A stretch of 64,000 nt of DNA from Gracilaria domingensis (taxonomy: Eukaryota; Rhodophyta; Florideophyceae; Gracilariales; Gracilariaceae): assembly GCA_022539475.1 (NCBI GenBank), contig VCMS01000149.1, positions 1-64,000 on the forward strand, read 5' to 3'. A program made the position numbers and the translations under genes. How positions within the stretch are numbered: position 1 is the stretch's first letter; every line of letters begins with the position of its first letter. The notes beneath the pieces were generated by a model. That model did no database searches. It was not told the DNA's origin and saw only the letters and a list, made by a program, of their open reading frames with translations. Shown piece by piece: positions 48,042 through 58,459 of the stretch.

Positions 48042-49755
48042 CTACGGCGCGGCCGCCACGCGCACCGAGTGCCACGAGTTGTTGAGCAGCCCGCGCGCGT
48101 TCCACACGTCGCGCTTCGCGCGCGGCTGCGAGTTGTTCGCCGCGTCCACCGCGCGGCACATCAGCCGCACCTCACCCCCTTCCCCCCCCCCCCCCGCCGC
48201 CGCCGCCGCCGCCGCCCAGCGCCACCTCCGCGCGCCACAGCGTCCAGTCGAACGCGTCGCGCCGCGCCGCGCCGCCCGCGCGCCCGCGCAGCTCCGCGCG
48301 CGTCCACGACCGCCCGTCGTCCGCGCTCACCTCCACGCGCACGATCGCCTTGCCGTCGCCCGAGAACGCGTAGCCGCCCAGCGCCACGCGCTGCGCGCGC
48401 GCGTCCACCTCGTGCCAGCAGATGGCCGACACCACCGGCATCTCCTGGATGCTCGGCGCCGCGCCGTAGTCCGCCTCGCCCGCCTCGCCCGCCGCGTCCA
48501 CGCCGCGCACGCAGCGGTAGTCCTTGCGCTGCCAGTGCGACGCGCTCTCCTCCGCCGCCAGCACCACCTTGCCCACCCACTTCACGTTGCGCGCGCCCAC
48601 CACGCCCGGCACCACCGCCCGGATCGGGTACCCGTGGTCGCGCGGCAGCTCCGCGCCGTTCATCTCGTACGCCAGCACCACGTCGCTCACCCTGCGCAGC
48701 ACGTCCACCGGGATGCTAGCCTCGTAGCGCGTCTGCGACGCAACGTCCTCGTCCAGGCCCTCGAACCACACGTGCTGCACACCGTCCACCAACGCGCCCT
48801 TCCCGCTCTGCTGCTGCACGTAGTTGAGCACGTCCGTCAGCCGCGCGCCGCTCCACTCGGCGTTGCCGATGGCGCCCACGTCCCATGTGCCGCCCTTCAC
48901 CGTCCGCACCTCGTTCAGCTCCGTCCGTCGGTTCCCCGCGCACTGCAGCGCCGCCGCCACCGTACGCTTCGGGAACTTGGTCTTCAGATCTTCGAGCGTC
49001 AGTTCGCCGAGCACTTCGCCGTCCAGCCCCACGATCGCCAGCTCGTAGTCCTCGCCGTCGATCACGGGCACCGGCATGTGGTTGCGCACGTAAAACAGAT
49101 CGTTGGGTGTCAGCTGCGATGCCACCAGAACATCTGCGGGCGGCTCCGCCGTGAAAGGGCGCTGAGAGCGTACGATCAGCTGCTCGCTTCGTTTCGGTTC
49201 GTTTGCGTACGCTGCCAGCCCTGCTTGTTTGCTCCTTTCCTGCCGCAGCTTGTCCCATTGTTCATCCGCTACCAAGTTGCCCACGCGCATTTCTTCCAAC
49301 ATTTCGTACACAAAGAACTTCTGATGCAGCGCGTATGTTTCGAAAAACGGCTCAAGGGGACCCCCGGCCGCCAGAAGAATTTGATCTCCTCCTGGATGGC
49401 CCTCGACAAACTCGGTGATGTCAAACACGCCATCTCCGTATGTGACCAAGATCTTCTCCGCCCCTCGGCCGCATGCTCGCACCTGCGACGCCGGAATGTC
49501 TGGCAGTTCAGGAAGACGATTCGTAATCCTCTCACGGATGCTCTTCGGCCTCTCTAGCGGCACTGCGGTCTCAGCAAGCGCGCGTGGAAGCAGACGTTGA
49601 TACCAAGTGCCGGCCCACTGCCCGTTGTACTGCTGACACCATGACGGCCTGACGTCGCCATGCTTGTTGTAGTTGTACGCTGCGGCTGTCGTTGGAACAA
49701 GCAGCGCGGTGGCCGCTACTGTTCTTCGAAAGACGTATCTCGATGCGCCGTACAT
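48042..49755 (-). CDS. Sulfite oxidase with cytochrome b5 domain, frame discontinuity at a homopolymer
   Basis: Minus strand, ATG at 49755. An N-terminal Arg/Ala-rich targeting segment with a hydrophobic stretch (about 9-27) is followed by a cytochrome b5 domain (about 92-145; heme ligand in EFVEGHPGGD), then the molybdopterin domain with ALQCAGNRR (Cys near residue 272, the Mo ligand), HGYPIRAVVPG, and a C-terminal dimerisation domain beginning near QEMPVVSAI. The frame reaches 48183 and then meets a run of 14 C (plus strand). Beyond it, in another frame, come VRLMCRAVDAANNSQP and GLLNNSWHSVRV, the normal sulfite-oxidase ending, stop at 48042-48044. Oxidises sulfite to sulfate, normally in the mitochondrial intermembrane space. 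Composition becomes far more G+C-rich towards the 3' end. Confidence 0.8.
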
Positions 49756-49759
49756 CTCT

Positions 49760-52700
49760 TTCCGCAAACTTCCACCGTAGCGTTGGGGCCGCTACCGTCG
49801 TACCTTCGCAGATCTGAGCCGACGTGGCATTTCACTGACCCCCAAGTTTTTATCTGGAGCTGATTCGCTGTAAGGAGCCTGAAGATCAACCAAGGGTCGC
49901 ACCTACATGTATCGACTCTTTTCCAGTTCCCCGTCAAAGAGCCCAGAATGTACAGCCGTAGACGGATCCACTTTCCCTTCCCATCCAAGTTTCCGACTGG
50001 CGCTCTGCTCCTATACTTATCCCATGTCCGTACTTCAAGACGCTTCCACCCGCTTTCCGGAGAACGAGCTCTGGACCCCAGAATTGCACGGCTTTCAATG
50101 TGTAGGGGGGTGTGCGCTCGTCGATCGCGTAGCAATGTACTTGAAGATTAGTACTTCTGCGTCTCAACCCGTATCTGCAGCTGAAAGCATTGCAAACTTC
50201 TCGAAAGACTGTCACCAGTTAGTACTTGTATCAAAATGGCTTTCGCCAGAGGTAAAGGCTCGAACTGATGAGTAGCCCCGTGCAAAACTTCGACAACGTG
50301 GCTTTCACTTCTTTCGCCACAGTACAGTCGCTTGCAAAAGTTTCGATCGCGTCGTATTCATATCACTATACAAGTTCGTTCGTTTTGAAACCAATGAAGG
50401 ATGGGAATAGAACGCAGTGAAAGATGTGCGAATATCTTCCACATCTTGAATACCATTTGAACAGGTTTTTGTAGTGGACTAGGAACCAGATTGAGAACCA
50501 TAAAGCCGTGTACGTGAAGGACTTTAATTTATTCGCGAACGTTGAAATCAGCTTCTGATGCCAGTTATGGTGGAAACTATAAGTATTGTAGAAACATTGA
50601 ACTCCGAGCTTGTTCTCTGCATAGGACTTCTCGAAAGCTTCTCATCCCAGGAGTACATAGAGACAAGATAGAAGTTGAAGATCTTTTTCTTCTCGCTTGT
50701 TTTTCGATATTCCTTGACCAAACCACGATTGCATTCATATCGTACGGTATGAGGAATAGAGAACTTTGAATTTTCTTCTTCCTCTTTAGCATGGTCCTCT
50801 TTCTCTCTCTATCTCTACTACGGGCGCGGTAGCATAATTCCTACATAACCACATTGCGTTTCTGGTGAAAGAAACGCTCTCTCACCGGAAAACCCAGCAT
50901 TCTTTCGGACCATTTCCTAATTATCTCCGCTACTGTCACTCATCGACGGTCTTGACGAGGCGGTAGGTACATTATTCTTGAGGCAGTTCTCAGAGAACAT
51001 TGGATGATAAAAAGCTCAGCATCGTTGATTACGCCTGGTCGACATGTACAAACTGCTTTCTTTCCAGTCAAATATGTTTGATATTTGGCAATGCGAAAAG
51101 GGTGCGAGCAAGACCTATGACCCGTTACCAATTGCCAAAAGGCTACCGGTGCGTCTCTCAAAGAAACAAGCTTTTCAAACTTCTTCGGTGTATGTATGGT
51201 CCTCTACTGCTTATTTTGAAAGTGTGGGAGAGCTCTACTATTTTCTCTGGGTCAAACTCTTTGACGGCCATTCCCTAATGTGACCAATTATTGTTTTGTC
51301 CTTTCTTTTGCTTACTTTGAACCATAACCAAGAAAACGATGAACCCCATGTACGGTTCAATAGAAAAAATTCTTCATGCTTGAAGCTTGAAGCTGCTTCA
51401 ATGAAGCATGTGGCAATAATGCCCTTTTGTAATACTCGAATTACTGACATCGTATTTCTTCCCTTGTATTGTTTGGTAGAGATTATTGTTGTCAAAGAAT
51501 AAATGGAATGGAATGTAAGAAAAGATTCTAAGGTCAGTAGTTCCATTGATCGCTTGTCAAAGGAGCCCTGTGGACATTGAGAAACTTGAATATTGAATCA
51601 TGTCGAGAGCCGAAATCTACGGCGCAAAGCAACACCTTGTCGTGGTTGAATCGCCCGAGTCGCCAGTACCGACGGTACCTGTACAAAGCTCTCAAGGTGA
51701 CTCACCCACATACCAGTGAGTCCTTGTGAGTTTAGCTTTAAACGAGTGAACTCGTTTGAAAGCATATGTTCATGAGAAAAAAAGGGACTTCGCAAGTTGA
51801 TTCGTGCGTATTTATGTTCGTTGCGCATGACTTCCGGATGTCCAAGTTACCTTCTTTCTATCTATATAAGGAAATGATCAGTTTGCATCACCTTCTTGCT
51901 TACTGTGGATATGTTTGACTTTTTTCGAAACACAAAACTTTCTTCATCTCTCGCCCTTCTTGTTTACTCAGTTTCTGACGTAGAGGATGCACCTCATGGA
52001 CATGAAGTGTGTGAACAGCTCGTCAGGTCAAAGTACAAAACGCAGGATTCATCGATGGCATTAACGCCAATTCGGCATGGTTAACTTGCATGATCATGTT
52101 ACGCGATGCCCAGGTAAAAAGGCTTCGCTATTAAAGGCACTCCTCATTTCCAGCTTTCTGGGCACGTCAGAACTCTCTCTTCTTGAATTGACGAGATACA
52201 AGAATAAACTTGTAACCGAAAAGCGATCGCTCGAAGCAAGCCAATGAAGAATTCTTACCCAGGTCCCACGATGACTTTTGGTGCTTCGAACACAGGTGTC
52301 TGGAACACCCGTACGGTAGGGGAACAGTGCTTCTCACAATCAAAGTTTGCCCCTACACCATACATTTTGGATGACATCGTCCGATGCTGGACCACATGAC
52401 AGATGGGCTCCGTCTTGCTAGAGCCCGAACCAAAAAGACACACACGTGCAGTACAAACGAAACGATTGAATGAAGAAAAAGTTAACAAGATGCTCTCTAT
52501 ATACGCAAGCTATGATGTCGTGCATTAACCGAGATTGCAATCACGCGTTGCCTTTTTTCTCTTTTTCAAACTGAAGCTACCCCTACTGCCGATGCAGGAA
52601 CTCCTCACAGAGCGGAACGACAGCGGCGAATCACACACTGTAGCCCTTCGAGACCGTCACTTAAATGGATACTGACTTGGTCACTTCCTCTTTCGCAAAT

Positions 52701-53069
52701 CATGTTTGTTCACACCAACAAGGCCATTACCAAAACAAGCATTACGCAACCAGGAGCTGTTTATCAGCATCCATATCATTTTTCCTCGCGACAATAACAA
52801 CAAGACACAGACGAACATTCTGTGCTACTACAATAGTTTTTGCTTGTCTGACATGAGACCAGCTCCGCATGAAGAGGATAAGGCGAAAAGCATGTGACGT
52901 GCAAATATTTGGCACAAAAACGGAAGAAGACTCTTCACATGCGCGATCCTGACATCGAACGCATTCTTGCAATTTTTGTAACACACCACTTCTGACCAGT
53001 CTACCCAAAGATGTCGCTCCGAAAACAAAGATATTTCACACGTTGAGTGAATGTCGAGGAAACAGATCT
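49760..53069. other. Long gene-poor region
   Basis: About 3.3 kb, A+T-richer than the island on its left. No ORF over 140 codons and none with a motif. Small inverted repeats occur at about 51378-51410 (CATGCTTGAAGC against GCTTCAATGAAGCATG) and 51738-51764 (GCTTTAAACGAGT against ACTCGTTTGAAAGC). I saw no tRNA or rRNA. Confidence 0.45.
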
Positions 53070-53609
53070 TCACTTTTGATAAGAAAGACGTAAGCCAGCT
53101 ACAAGACCGCCAGAGAAAGCCGCACTAAACGGCATCTTATACAGCAATATATTCATCAAACCATCCCAGGCTGAACGGTCAAATTTGGGAGACATATCTC
53201 TCCCTAAACGTCGCCAGTCTATCACAAGCCATTGTCGATAAGCCATATACTGCAGGACGACCACTTCAGTGCCAACGAGGAACAAGATAAGTTTTCCTAC
53301 TTTTCTGATTGAATATCCAGTTGCGAACCCAAGCACGGCTCCGAACGACAATTGTTCACCTAAAGACTGAACTACTGGCTTTCTTTCACTTGAGAGGTCG
53401 AGCGGATCAAGCTCGGGTAGTGTGGCCTGCTGTGCACCATTTTCGCTCTCTTCTCTTGCTGAATCATCAGCTGCCGCGAAAGAACCAGTGCCAGCAGCAA
53501 TCGTCACCTTGAAGGTTGTCGAAGGCACATCTTGCAAACACAACGATCGGCGTACAAACCCGTTGAATACGGAGGACGCTCGGAGAACAATCGAACTTGT
53601 TTTCGGCAT
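53070..53609 (-). CDS. FUN14-domain protein (FUNDC family)
   Basis: 179 residues from the ATG at 53609; upstream codons are open but lack ATG. The N-terminal half is Ser/Arg-rich and then acidic. The FUN14 domain occupies about residues 80-178: GEQLSFGAVLGFATGYSIRK, KLILFLVGTEVVVLQYMAYR, VIDWRRLGRD, and a final helix AFSGGLVAGLRL. FUN14 proteins are outer mitochondrial (or plastid) membrane proteins with three helices; FUNDC1 acts as a mitophagy receptor through an N-terminal YxxL motif. I do not see a clear YxxL here. Single exon. Confidence 0.8.
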   Translation of the reverse strand: MPKTSSIVLRASSVFNGFVRRSLCLQDVPSTTFKVTIAAGTGSFAAADDSAREESENGAQQATLPELDPLDLSSERKPVVQSLGEQLSFGAVLGFATGYSIRKVGKLILFLVGTEVVVLQYMAYRQWLVIDWRRLGRDMSPKFDRSAWDGLMNILLYKMPFSAAFSGGLVAGLRLSYQK

Positions 53610-53619
53610 TTCGGAACTA

Positions 53620-54364
53620 CCATCCGCTCTCGATGCCAGAGTTGTACGCGGTTCTGAGCGGGGCGGCAAATACACTTATCCCAAACCTCCACCAGTCATC
53701 TAGATCGGACGAAGACTTCGATATATTGGATAAAAAGGTCAGCGATTCTTTTCTAAGCCACTGTACAGCTTGCTAAAACGTTGTGCCAGGAACGCGGAAC
53801 TGGCCTGTGGCCCAAATTCAAATCTTCAATTTACAGTAACTAGTTTGCTGGGTCTCAAGTTCGGGAGTTCCGGGCAGTCTCGTTCGTTCGACTCTTCACC
53901 GCGCCTGTAAAAGGCTTCTACTACCCTTTGTACGAAGTGTCCCAAGAACTCGAAGGTGTACACCGCGAGTCTCGGGTTCTGACATCTGCATAATGCATTT
54001 GAACGAGGTTCGTGCGTAACCATATGGAGGTTTCGGAATCCGACATACGGCTGTATCTGCAGTCCTGTGACAGAATGTAAACTATCATTGCAGCTCCCGA
54101 GATCATCAAACCAGCAATGACGTGTCTTCGAGAACAAACTCTTTTCGAGCAACACCATTTAGATAGCATTCACATGATTCAGAACCCCCAATCAACAATC
54201 AACCAGACAGTTATGACAACTGAATGATAAACACGCAAGCAAGTTTTGATCCGTCATAACACTACGCGCGATGGAAGAGTGCACGGCAAACGTCGGCTGA
54301 TTTTCTTCGGTCTCGATACAAGTTGTATTACTCAAAGAGTCACGGCAGTACTGGTAAAGAGGTC
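53620..54364. other. Intergenic region
   Basis: About 740 bases; overlapping ORFs of 82-110 codons on the minus strand and a 112-codon plus ORF antisense to the next gene, none with a motif. Confidence 0.35.
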
Positions 54365-55606
54365 TCAGTCAACCTTGATCCCTAATTCGCAAGAATTGCT
54401 TTCAGTCTCACGGGAAGTTGCTGACAAGCCGCGAATTGTACACAGCCTTTCCTCATCAGACACGCCAGCTCTTTCCATTTTCGCGGTGCCGTTCAGACCC
54501 CAGAGCAAATTCTTAATACCGATGGAGAACTCTACGAACGCAAGAATAATGGCGCCCTCGGCAAGCGGCGTCAACGCCTCATAGTGAACTTGATCCAAAT
54601 TATCATAATTCCGCGCTATGATAACCACAATCACGAAAAGCAAAGGAAGTACAACAAGGTGTTCGGCAATCAACACAACTTTTTGAAGACGAGAGGCAAT
54701 CTTATCTTCTTCTTTGCAGAAGTCTTTGTCCGTACCAACGATGGCGTTCCCGACATGTAGAGGTGCTCGTTCCAGAAGCGTATGTACTTGGCGAGGGTCA
54801 TTCGGTACTGGTAACGTACTGTCCAGTAACGCAGAAGCAATGTATTCATCCAGGGCCCGATCTGAATTCTCGTAGCGACGGTACCAGACCTTAGTACCAA
54901 TATGTTGCTCGTCAATCCATTGCTCGGGACGCCACAGATAGCGAAGACCAGCAAAGTAACTGGGTCCGTCTTCACCACAATCGGAAAGCAACATAATTAC
55001 CACAAGCATGCCACTAATAGCCACGGTCCATCCGGCTGCAAACGCCATGACACCATGTCGGAGAGATGGTTCAGACTCAATAGCGGCGAGCGCTTCCTGT
55101 GCCGTGACGGCGTTCGCGCGAAACCACCAGCGGAAGCGCCAGCCTATGAGGATCAGGGAGAGAATCAACGAAATTGTGAGAGGCACAATCTCGAACAATG
55201 CATGGCTTGAGCCCATATTTGAAACCGGGATCCACGAGATGCGACTTTTTGTTACAACGGCCAGCGTGAAATACACATCCGAAAATGTCTGCAACACGCC
55301 CGCGGCAAACAAACAGGGCGCAACAAACTGCAAACGTGGAAATGCACGCTCAAACGCATCACGCAATTCTAAGAACGATAGTAGTTCTGAGCACAACAAG
55401 ACAGAGATCTCTACGACCTCAAACGCAAGCAAGATATTCATCTTTCTTCTGGACAAGCGACAAGAATCAACTGATTCAAGACATAGAACGCCTTGCAAGG
55501 TAGCCAGGACAACCGCCAGTGTCGCCAACAAAGTGGGAATCGAATTCAGTTCGGCCACAACATTTCTCAAGCCACCGAGAGGCTCGCCCGGCTGCAATCG
55601 CTCCAT
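54365..55606 (-). CDS. Multi-pass membrane protein of unknown function
   Basis: 413 residues, ATG at 55606. About seven hydrophobic helices: near 22-45, 56-78, 92-117, 138-165, 185-208, 312-335 and 349-370. A soluble loop of about 100 residues (210-310) rich in Trp, Asp and Glu separates helix five from six. It ends with a hydrophilic Ser/Glu tail. I recognise no family; the topology resembles transporters or ion-channel-like proteins but no motif supports one. Divergent from the transporter gene at 56 kb, with a shared upstream region. Confidence 0.6.
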   Translation of the reverse strand: MERLQPGEPLGGLRNVVAELNSIPTLLATLAVVLATLQGVLCLESVDSCRLSRRKMNILLAFEVVEISVLLCSELLSFLELRDAFERAFPRLQFVAPCLFAAGVLQTFSDVYFTLAVVTKSRISWIPVSNMGSSHALFEIVPLTISLILSLILIGWRFRWWFRANAVTAQEALAAIESEPSLRHGVMAFAAGWTVAISGMLVVIMLLSDCGEDGPSYFAGLRYLWRPEQWIDEQHIGTKVWYRRYENSDRALDEYIASALLDSTLPVPNDPRQVHTLLERAPLHVGNAIVGTDKDFCKEEDKIASRLQKVVLIAEHLVVLPLLFVIVVIIARNYDNLDQVHYEALTPLAEGAIILAFVEFSIGIKNLLWGLNGTAKMERAGVSDEERLCTIRGLSATSRETESNSCELGIKVD

Positions 55607-55609
55607 CGC

Positions 55610-56040
55610 GCGTGTTTCGTCGGAATCACTTTAGGCCCACAGCCGTGGCGAAGGAAGAAAGCGGCCGCCGTGTCATGGTGGTGCTGTGGGGGGTATGGGT
55701 TCGCTGGCAGGCGGAACACGGATTCACCGCGGGGGGCCCTTCGATTGAGCGAGAGCTGAAGCGGCAACGATGACGAGTGTGTCCCTTCGTGCTTGGAAAT
55801 GGCCAAACAGCTGCACGGCAACCGTCACGCAAACCGTGTTGTGATGCGAAGCCTTCGTCATACGCGTGTGGCGCCGAAGGCTGTGAAGCGCGACCTCACT
55901 GTCATGCGCCGTGCCCAGTCACACGCATCCCACCGCCGACTTACCACAGCCCGATTTCCCCGTACAAGCGTAGCCGCCGCCGCCGCCGCCTCCCGGTATG
56001 CGGTCCATTGCCGCCTTACGTCTCCCCCGTAGTGCTCCGC
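55610..56040. other. Shared upstream region of two divergent genes
   Basis: About 430 bases, GC-rich in the right part. It may contain a short 5' exon of the transporter gene (see next entry). Overlapping short ORFs on both strands are not supported. Confidence 0.35.
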
Positions 56041-56041
56041 C

Positions 56042-57166
56042 CCCATCACGACGTCCTTCTACAAGCCTTTCGAAGCCGGCGGCGGCGCCGCTCTGCGCGC
56101 CGTCACCGCCTCGTTCCCGGTGCTCTCGCACTTCCATCGGCTGGGTTGGGATGCAGCTGGCATTCTCGCGTGTCTTTGGTGGGCTGCCCAGTCCGTCGCA
56201 CTTGTGCTTGCCAATAAGGCCGTCTTCTCCCAACCACTCTTTGACTATCCTTGGCTTATCATAGCTGTGCAATGTCTTGTCGTCGTGCTAGCGTTTTCCG
56301 TCGTGGCAGTCGTTCGCAAGGAGTCTCCCGCCATATCCGCGACACACATTTCCAACATGCTGCTTCCTTCCGCGCTCTTCCTACTCTACCACTATTCCAA
56401 CGCCAGATCCCTGCGCTTTATCTCGTTGCCGGCTTTCACAGTCGTTAAGAGTTTGGCCCCCCTCGGTGTCACTACTGTCGAGAGAGTTGCCTTCGGTCAC
56501 TCGATTCCCAGCGGTGTTTATGTTGCTATGGCTCTTTCTATACTGGCCAATGTGTTCACGTTTGACTCCGCGAGCGCTATCTCTCAGACGTCTCTTCTAG
56601 GGTACGTATGGTCATGCTTCAATGTTTCCACACACATCTTCTACGTGCTCAGTCTACGCTACTGCGCTGGAAGTTACCGGGCAACCGACAAGGCCTTCGT
56701 TGCAAATCTGCTTTCACTTCCCGTCGCGCTTATGTTTGCCCTGTTCAACCAAGAACTACCCACCTTCTCCCACCAAGTCGCGCTATTGCCTGTCTCCGCT
56801 AAGATTCCTCTTGTTTTTTCGTTTGCCCTCAGCGCCGGCTGCCTCGTGTCTGTATTGTCCGCCTTTGAGGCTGCTTCAAGTGATGTTTTGCGCTATCTTG
56901 CCCAGACCAACAAAATCGCCATCGTGCTACTAGGAGCTGCTATTTTCCGTACCAAATTCACACCTCATGCCTGGTTTGGTGTTTTCCTAGCATTGATATC
57001 GGGCTTCCTATTTGTCTATGCCAAGTCACACTCACACAATGTTGCGCTTGGCATTCCCAGACCTATTGTTAGCAGCCCAACGCTGGAGCTACTGCTCCCC
57101 ACAGCAGATCAGGTGGATCGCCAAGTTGAGCTAGCTGCGCCCGGCAGTGCAGATGAAAAAACGTGA
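56042..57166 (+). CDS. Nucleotide-sugar/triose-phosphate transporter family (DMT) protein
   Basis: Ten hydrophobic helices of the drug/metabolite transporter fold, about 350 residues. SVALVLANKAVFSQPLFDYP (helix 1 and loop, with the NK pair typical of NST/TPT proteins) and IIAVQC match GDP-mannose/nucleotide-sugar transporters; SLAPLGVTTVERV and YLAQTNKIAIVLLGAAIF (helix 9, with the T-N-K motif) are also typical. These exchange nucleotide sugars or phosphorylated sugars across Golgi or plastid membranes. There is no ATG in frame near the start of homology; the frame opens after a TAG at 56039-56041 that lies in a possible 3' splice site, so a 5' exon probably supplies the start. Confidence 0.7.
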   Translation, partial: PITTSFYKPFEAGGGAALRAVTASFPVLSHFHRLGWDAAGILACLWWAAQSVALVLANKAVFSQPLFDYPWLIIAVQCLVVVLAFSVVAVVRKESPAISATHISNMLLPSALFLLYHYSNARSLRFISLPAFTVVKSLAPLGVTTVERVAFGHSIPSGVYVAMALSILANVFTFDSASAISQTSLLGYVWSCFNVSTHIFYVLSLRYCAGSYRATDKAFVANLLSLPVALMFALFNQELPTFSHQVALLPVSAKIPLVFSFALSAGCLVSVLSAFEAASSDVLRYLAQTNKIAIVLLGAAIFRTKFTPHAWFGVFLALISGFLFVYAKSHSHNVALGIPRPIVSSPTLELLLPTADQVDRQVELAAPGSADEKT

Positions 57167-57169
57167 TGC

Positions 57170-57850
57170 CATTTGTTTCTACGCAGTTATGATTGCGCTG
57201 TGAAGTCCTTGTCGTACATTTTCAGCAAAAGCTTTCCTTGTGTCAACATTGTCGGTGTACTGCTCAATAATCTTAGAATGGTACTACACGATGTCACCCG
57301 TGCGTTATGATTCCCTGATCGTCATATTCGTAGATCAAATACGGATCGATATGATCTGCGATTAGTGCGTTGTATGCCGTTAACAAGCATGAGCTCACGT
57401 GCAAGCGAGAATTGGGCATCCTTGTTTCAGAGCCAGTAAGCCTATGGCACGTCACTGAAAAGATATAGTTCGATAGCTCATGTATCAAAATGTTGTGAAC
57501 ACATTCATCCATGTGAACTTAAAAGCGATCATTTACAGAAGCCCATGCACTAAACATATCTCAGTCTAATCATGGTTGTGGGAAAGTTATTTGGACTCAG
57601 CGCTTCCCGTGACGGGGTCATTTTCCTACTTTACTACAGGGGAGAGGCAAGTTAGTTTCGCTTGATGGAAGTCATAAGGAAGAATAAACCGGGTTGCCCC
57701 CGGAATACACTCTTGTGATTGATGACCGAGGAGAGTTGGGAAGTTCCTTCGCCAATAAGCAGCCTTGAACGTCAAATCTGCATATAGTAGTTGAGGATGG
57801 CCACCGTGATCGGAGCCAATGACGAAAATCACAGCACTGTGGGATACGTA
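57170..57850. other. Intergenic region
   Basis: About 680 bases between the convergent transporter and C2H2 genes; A+T-rich, with only 68-75 codon ORFs lacking motifs. Confidence 0.4.
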
Positions 57851-58456
57851 CTAATCCTGCATTTCCGTATCGCCGCCTTTATTTCTGACATGCGTGGCCA
57901 TGGACTCGAGGCGATTCCTATGTTTCCGTGTCTTTCGATGAACTTCGAGGTTTTGTTTCGTTCCGAACGCGAGCTCGCACTCGGAGCACTTGTACGGCCG
58001 TATGTTAAGGTGCACTAGTCGGTAGTGCCTCTTCATTTGCTCCAGTTTATAAAAGGTCTTTCCGCAAGTCGAGCATTTGTGCGGCTTGGAATCTGTAGAA
58101 GAGACTGATTCAGTACTGGGGGGCTCTTTTCGATTCTTCTTCTTCTGTTTTCCAGGCTGCTGCATCTTTGGTGGGGCATTGGATGGTATATGTCTCCTTG
58201 CCAGGGATAGATTTGGACTTGACATGGAACATACATCGGTGAAAAGTCGACTGTTACCATGTCGCATGGGAAAGTCGCGGTCTTCGCTTCTTTCGACCCT
58301 GCGGGAGTTGCTTGAGCTTGAGCTCATTCGATCCGGCGACGTCATTCTATTGGAAGATGGGGCTTCTAAACGGGAGTGTGAACTTCTTCGTTTGGAATTT
58401 TGTGTGGTATGAAACGCAGAACTCATAAGAAAGTCAAGGTTCATTTTCCCTTTCAT
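57851..58456 (-). CDS. Two-finger C2H2 zinc-finger protein
   Basis: 201 residues from the first ATG in frame, near 58456 (the frame is open upstream to 58588 but only with GTG). The N-terminal 120 residues are Ser/Arg/Pro-rich with a KQKKKNRK basic patch (probable NLS). Two classical fingers follow: CSTCGKTFYKLEQMKRHYRLVH and then CSECELAFGTKQNLEVHRKTRKH, joined by an NIRPYK linker of the TGEKP class. The second finger has five residues between its histidines (HRKTRKH), a U1-like variant. Probable nuclear DNA- or RNA-binding regulator. The tail is acidic. Confidence 0.8.
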   Translation of the reverse strand: MKGKMNLDFLMSSAFHTTQNSKRRSSHSRLEAPSSNRMTSPDRMSSSSSNSRRVERSEDRDFPMRHGNSRLFTDVCSMSSPNLSLARRHIPSNAPPKMQQPGKQKKKNRKEPPSTESVSSTDSKPHKCSTCGKTFYKLEQMKRHYRLVHLNIRPYKCSECELAFGTKQNLEVHRKTRKHRNRLESMATHVRNKGGDTEMQD

Positions 58457-58459
58457 GGC

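Noticed and set aside
42200-49500. Horizontal transfer of the whole GC-rich block
   Set aside because: Contains introns with the same splice signals and typical eukaryotic families; composition bias explains it better.
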